Shown here: piece after piece, positions 60,445 through 64,000 of the stretch
How the letters are laid out: each line of letters starts with the position of its first letter
Position numbering within the stretch: position 1 is the stretch's first letter
Assembly (NCBI RefSeq): GCF_018863395.1
Contig: NZ_JAHKRR010000007.1
Location: 1 to 64,000 of the forward strand
DNA length: 64,000 nt
Direction of reading: 5' to 3'
From: Sinomicrobium weinanense
GTDB lineage: Bacteria; Bacteroidota; Bacteroidia; Flavobacteriales; Flavobacteriaceae
Notes under the pieces: generated by a model
Told to the model about the DNA's origin: nothing
The model's database searches: none
What the model saw: only the letters and a program-made list of their open reading frames with translations
Translations under genes and position numbers: made by a program

Positions 60445-61884
60445 ATGGAAAGAAGAAATTTTTTGTTTAACCTGGCCGGAGCAGGCGCTGTTTCTTTATT
60501 GAGCCCTTATGAACTGTTCAGCAGCACCGTGACAAGCTCCGATAATTATGTTATAGAACAATTTCAGTATAAGGGACTCGCCCACTTCTCCTATATCGTA
60601 ATGGCGGATCATAAAATTATTGTCATAGACCCTCAAAGGGATGCTCAGATCTATTACGATTATGCCAAAAAGCACAATGCCCCGATCGTTGGAGTGATAG
60701 AGACACACCCGCATGCCGATTTTGCCAGCAGCCACCTGGAGATCCACAAGACCCTGAATGTACCGATCTATTCCAGCAGTTTAACAAAACCGGGATATCC
60801 TGGCACTTCTTTTGACGAGGGAATGACCATTGATCTATCAGATAAAATACAGCTGCGATCCATGTATACCCCCGGGCATGCCCCCGACCATATTGCGGCG
60901 GTACTGGTTGAGCAAGGGAAAGATATCGCCGTATTTTCCGGGGATTCATTACTGATCGGGGATGTTGGCCGGCCCGACCTGCGTGATTTCAGCAATGATG
61001 TAGAAGCACAACGACGGAAACTGGCAGGAATGATGTACGACACCGTCCATAAAAAATTTGCCTCACTGGCCGATGATGTCATCGTATATCCCGCTCACGG
61101 GGCAGGCTCCCTGTGTTCAAGGTCTACAAACAAAGCCACAAGCTCAACCATTGGTAATGAGAAGATGCTTAATAACGCTTTTCAAAAAAGGACGAAAACC
61201 GAATTTGTAGACCACCTGTTGCGCGATCAGCCTTTTATTCCCAAATATTTCCAATATGACGTAATGCTGAACATAAAAGGTGCCCCGGAACTGGAGCCGA
61301 GTATATCGAAAATAAAATCGCTTCCTGAAAATTATCGTCCCGATGCAACGGCATTGATCATTGACAGCCGTCCTTCAGCACTTTTCAAGCAGTCTTATAT
61401 ACCCAACGCCATTAATATCCAGGCCGGGGGGTCTTTCGAAACCTGGCTGGGAAGTACGGTAGCTCCCGACACCGAATTTTACCTGGTCGCCGGGGATGAA
61501 ACAGCATTAAAATCTGCGATCGGAAAGGCCGCTTCCATCGGTTACGAATCAAAAATAAAAGGGGCGTTTGTTTACGATGCAACAGACGGCTCCAGGTTTG
61601 CTGCTTTTGACAAAGACAGGTTTAATCCTGAAGGCTCATCATATACAATTGTCGATGTCAGAACCGAAAAAGAGACGGAGGAAGCGCCCATTTTTAAAAA
61701 CAGCACAAACATCCCGCTTCAGGATTTAAGTGAACGCATTTCGGAAATACCCACCGACAAGCCCATATTTGTTCACTGTGCCTCCGGTTACCGTTCTGCA
61801 ACAGGGAGCAGTATTATCAAAAAATATCTCCCTTCAGCCCAGGTATACGATCTGGGGGCTGCGGTTAGCAACTATAAAAAATAG
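60445..61884 (+). CDS. Tat-exported metallo-beta-lactamase-fold protein with rhodanese domains
   Basis: 479 residues from the ATG at 60445. The N-terminus MERRNFLFNLAGAGAVSLLS is a Tat-type signal. The MBL domain (about 35-230) has E-T-H88-P-H90-A-D92-F93, TPGHAPDH, FSGDSLLIGDVGRPDL and VYPAHGAGSLC. The last His of HxHxDH is Phe, as a second-metal ligand would not be needed in ETHE1-like mononuclear iron persulfide dioxygenases. Two rhodanese domains follow: the first lacks an active Cys (IIDSRPSALFKQ), the second has VHCASGYRSATG. A role in sulfane-sulfur oxidation outside the cytoplasm is inferred. An ATG at 60415 is less likely as it precedes the Tat signal. Confidence 0.85.
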   Translation: MERRNFLFNLAGAGAVSLLSPYELFSSTVTSSDNYVIEQFQYKGLAHFSYIVMADHKIIVIDPQRDAQIYYDYAKKHNAPIVGVIETHPHADFASSHLEIHKTLNVPIYSSSLTKPGYPGTSFDEGMTIDLSDKIQLRSMYTPGHAPDHIAAVLVEQGKDIAVFSGDSLLIGDVGRPDLRDFSNDVEAQRRKLAGMMYDTVHKKFASLADDVIVYPAHGAGSLCSRSTNKATSSTIGNEKMLNNAFQKRTKTEFVDHLLRDQPFIPKYFQYDVMLNIKGAPELEPSISKIKSLPENYRPDATALIIDSRPSALFKQSYIPNAINIQAGGSFETWLGSTVAPDTEFYLVAGDETALKSAIGKAASIGYESKIKGAFVYDATDGSRFAAFDKDRFNPEGSSYTIVDVRTEKETEEAPIFKNSTNIPLQDLSERISEIPTDKPIFVHCASGYRSATGSSIIKKYLPSAQVYDLGAAVSNYKK

Positions 61885-61956
61885 GCAGAGAAAAGCATCT
61901 GTCATGGCTGTATTGCTTTTTATCGGTTTGTGAATCCTGGTATCTCCTAAATACAT

Positions 61957-62001
61957 AAAAAACAGACTGGTACGGCCTCGAAGGACGACCGCCTGTTTTT
62001 G
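61957..62001 (+). terminator. Hairpin terminator after the MBL-rhodanese gene
   Basis: AAAAAACAG...GGCCTCGAAGGACGACCG...CTGTTTTTG: the A and T tracts and CAG/CTG pair around a GC-rich inner part. It would work in both directions. Confidence 0.6.
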
Positions 62002-62067
62002 TTCATTGATTTTAGTTATACCAAAAATGCTTCCCGGTTCATTTTTATCCATTCTTCCCTTGGGGTG

Positions 62068-62104
62068 TACTGGAAGAGGGACCTGTCTGGCACCTCTTTT
62101 TTAC
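62068..62104 (+). terminator. Second terminator-like hairpin, degenerate copy of the tRNA-Leu terminator
   Basis: GTACTGGAAGAGGGACCTGT and CTGGCACCTCTTTTTT align with GTACGAGAAGAGGTGCCTGT and TTGGTGTCTCTTTTTT at 60046-60083 at about 30 of 38 positions. No gene lies in the 61885-62266 gap otherwise. Confidence 0.5.
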
Positions 62105-62266
62105 CCTGCTTTTCTGTTCTTCGTTTCCTCTTTTTATTAAGAAACTGTAACTTCCCGGAGGATTATTCGTCACTTAAATGTGTTGGATATGGTGTGCTAG
62201 TCAAAAATGTCATTCGCACCTTAAACCAACTTTTGGTGTTGAAAATTATTTTAAACGAATATAAAA

Positions 62267-63796
62267 ATGAACAAGAGATTCCAGATCCTTTTCCTATTGG
62301 TATGCATGTGTGGTGGTATGACCTATAAGGTAACTGCCCAGGATACCGTTCAAAAAATACCTCTCAACGGACTATTGGATTCTGTCAATTCCAAAGTATT
62401 GGGACAGAAGCGGTATATAGAGGTATTTACTCCACCCAATTATACTCCCGAAAGCACAAATACCTACGATGTACTGTATGTGCTTGATGGTGGCAACTGG
62501 AATACAGGGCTGGTAAAACAAACCCAGCACTTTGTGGAAGGAGAGGGCAATATGCCATCTACAATTATTGTAAGTGTAATGGGCATTGACCGAAACAGGG
62601 AACTTACACCCACATCCATGGAAAACTGGAAGGGATCCGGTGAAGGGGAAAAATTCCTCCGTTTTATAAAAAGTGAGCTCGTACCCTATATAGATAAAAA
62701 ATATCCTTCCAATGGCGATAATACACTTTGGGGGCATTCTTTGAGCGGAATGTTTGTGCTATATGCCATGTTACAGGAAACCAGCACATTTAAATCCTAC
62801 ATTGCAGTAGATCCCAGCCTTTGGTGGGATGAGTTATATATACCGAAAATGGCGGGCAGCAAATTACCTGCTTTGAATACTAAAAATACAACCCTGTTCA
62901 TTGCAGGAAGGGAAGGAACCGCTCTTAATGAAATGAAGATTGATACCATGAAGGCCATCCTCAGTGAAAAGGCACCTGAAAACCTTAAATGGAAAGTAGT
63001 GCTATACCCCGATGAATCCCATAGTTCCGTCCGGCTAAAAAGCACTTATGACGGGTTGAAGTTTACCTATGACGGGCTGACCAGCCACATTGAATTCCAT
63101 CCGATGAATGGTATTGTCATGAAAGACAAACCCATCCCTATCTGGTATTTTGAAGATAAGGACCGCGTGCACTATACCCTGGATGGAAGGGTCCCGACCC
63201 CTGCTTCTCCAAAGGCAAAACCGGAGATCCTTCTTTCCGGTCCTGCCAGGGTTTACTATAAACGTTTTACCAACCGAAGCAGGCATGACAAAACTGCCAT
63301 TGGTGACTTTACAACCGGGGACATAATCCAATCCAATCCAAAACCGAAAAACCTGGAACCGGGCGGGTTTAAATATGCATATTATGAGGTGGACGGAGAC
63401 AAGTGGCCCGATTTTAAAAAATCGAAACCCGTAAAGACCGGGGTGGCCCATAAAGATTTTAATATGGATGACCTCCCGCGGAAAGACCATTTTGCCCTGC
63501 TCATGCAGGGGTATCTGGAAGCAAAAGAAGAGGGCTACTATATTTTTCTTTTTGAAGCCGATAAACATTCAAAACTCTACCTGGACAACAAACCAATCAT
63601 AGAATGGACAGGCGATTACAGGAAACGGACGTACTCCTATATTATGCCGCTCTCTAAAGGTTTTCATTCCCTGAAAATCGAATATCGCTGTTTAAATAAG
63701 GACTTCAAATTACGGTTGAGCTATCTAACACCGGGTAACTTCGATACCAGGAATGTAACCCCGATTCCTTTTGAATTGCAGTATAGGATGAGGTAA
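62267..63796 (+). CDS. Secreted esterase with PA14-like domain
   Basis: A 509-residue exported protein (signal LFLLVCMCGGMTYKVTAQ, then D). Residues 35-265 form an esterase D/putative esterase alpha/beta-hydrolase with DVLYVLDGGNW, nucleophile elbow LWGHSLSGMFVLYAM (Ser) and a late DESHSSV (His). Residues 280-365 resemble a beta-sandwich with HYTLDGRVPTPASPKA (as in chitobiase C-terminal-like domains). Residues 385-505 are PA14-like: EGYYIFLFEADKHSKLYLDN and GFHSLKIEYRCLNKDFKLRL. Such proteins are expected to deacylate carbohydrates or other small esters outside the cell. No partner genes are adjacent. Confidence 0.87.
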   Translation: MNKRFQILFLLVCMCGGMTYKVTAQDTVQKIPLNGLLDSVNSKVLGQKRYIEVFTPPNYTPESTNTYDVLYVLDGGNWNTGLVKQTQHFVEGEGNMPSTIIVSVMGIDRNRELTPTSMENWKGSGEGEKFLRFIKSELVPYIDKKYPSNGDNTLWGHSLSGMFVLYAMLQETSTFKSYIAVDPSLWWDELYIPKMAGSKLPALNTKNTTLFIAGREGTALNEMKIDTMKAILSEKAPENLKWKVVLYPDESHSSVRLKSTYDGLKFTYDGLTSHIEFHPMNGIVMKDKPIPIWYFEDKDRVHYTLDGRVPTPASPKAKPEILLSGPARVYYKRFTNRSRHDKTAIGDFTTGDIIQSNPKPKNLEPGGFKYAYYEVDGDKWPDFKKSKPVKTGVAHKDFNMDDLPRKDHFALLMQGYLEAKEEGYYIFLFEADKHSKLYLDNKPIIEWTGDYRKRTYSYIMPLSKGFHSLKIEYRCLNKDFKLRLSYLTPGNFDTRNVTPIPFELQYRMR

Positions 63797-64000
63797 AAGG
63801 CTTGATAGCCGATCAAAGGAAAAGCGGGAGAAGCACATTACACAACAGGATAAAAACTTCCGGTAAAGGAGTTGTGTGCAACAATAACAGATGTTTTCAG
63901 AATAATTAACGTGAATAATGGATAAGCTCTTTGAAGCGAAGATGTCTTAAACTGTAATCCTATTTGAATTTTTCTAAAAAGTTCCTCTACTTCGACAGGC
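63797..64000. other. Intergenic tail with the start of another CTTCGAC repeat
   Basis: No gene is seen. The window ends in CTCTACTTCGACAGGC, a typical left end of the interspersed CTTCGRC family. Sequence is cut off. Confidence 0.4.

Overview
The window looks like a chromosomal segment of a Flavobacteriia (Bacteroidetes) species. The signs are two SusC/SusD pairs, promoters of the Bacteroidetes type (TTTG then about 19 bases then TAnnTTTG), a FolK-deoxynucleoside kinase fusion, DUF4270, DUF4907 and Kelch lipoproteins, GH3-type adenylating protein, and lipoprotein signals of the S/A-C type. No species name is claimed.

Region 1 (1-6948) reads as an AT-rich mobile island. An IS3-family end (1-108) abuts a truncated phosphotransferase. 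Then, all on the minus strand, come a DUF3024 gene, two small lipoproteins, a type VI secretion Hcp/TssD protein fused to a JAB-type metallopeptidase toxin domain, small unknown genes, a HEPN protein and a tyrosine recombinase. The recombinase lies just beyond the 3' end of tRNA-Asp (6949-7022), the usual arrangement for an element integrated in a tRNA. No T6SS structural genes are seen, so the Hcp-toxin is an orphan cargo effector with lipoprotein immunity candidates. This is the most novel-looking system in the window.

Region 2 (7109-30835) starts with a DUF58 gene and thioredoxin and continues with a large maltodextrin/starch locus. A minus-strand operon carries an MFS sugar transporter, beta-phosphoglucomutase, a GH65 maltose phosphorylase and two GH13 enzymes. 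A LacI-type regulator separates it from plus-strand susC, susD, susE and an archaeal-like alpha-amylase, followed by a second susC-susD pair. Three near-identical palindromic sites (17075-17090, 18371-18385, 26053-26067) lie 47-58 bp upstream of the likely -7 boxes of the minus operon and of each susC, which defines a local regulon. The inferred flow is: surface amylase cuts starch, SusCDE import oligosaccharides, periplasmic GH13 enzymes trim them, MFS imports maltose, GH65 phosphorolyses it and PgmB isomerises beta-glucose-1-phosphate.

Region 3 (30836-59790) is mostly core: a holin-like membrane protein, a Crp-like regulator with an Old Yellow Enzyme homologue, trigger factor-ClpP-ClpX, a GH3 adenylating protein, DUF2797, a LytTR two-component pair with DUF4907/Kelch/DUF4270/outer-membrane neighbours, AsmA, a queuosine precursor transporter, SppA, FolK-dNK, DUF3037 with a HipA-like kinase, a pentapeptide protein with a SpoU methyltransferase, and MutS.

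Region 4 (59791-64000) has tRNA-Gly(GCC) and tRNA-Leu(UAA) under a strong promoter, a Tat-exported metallo-beta-lactamase/rhodanese protein and a secreted esterase with a PA14-like domain. Throughout the core, intergenic gaps hold palindromic or tandem repeats of several kinds. One family (CTTCGRC...GCTCAGG) is even found in frame inside a GH13 gene. No CRISPR array or rRNA gene was seen.
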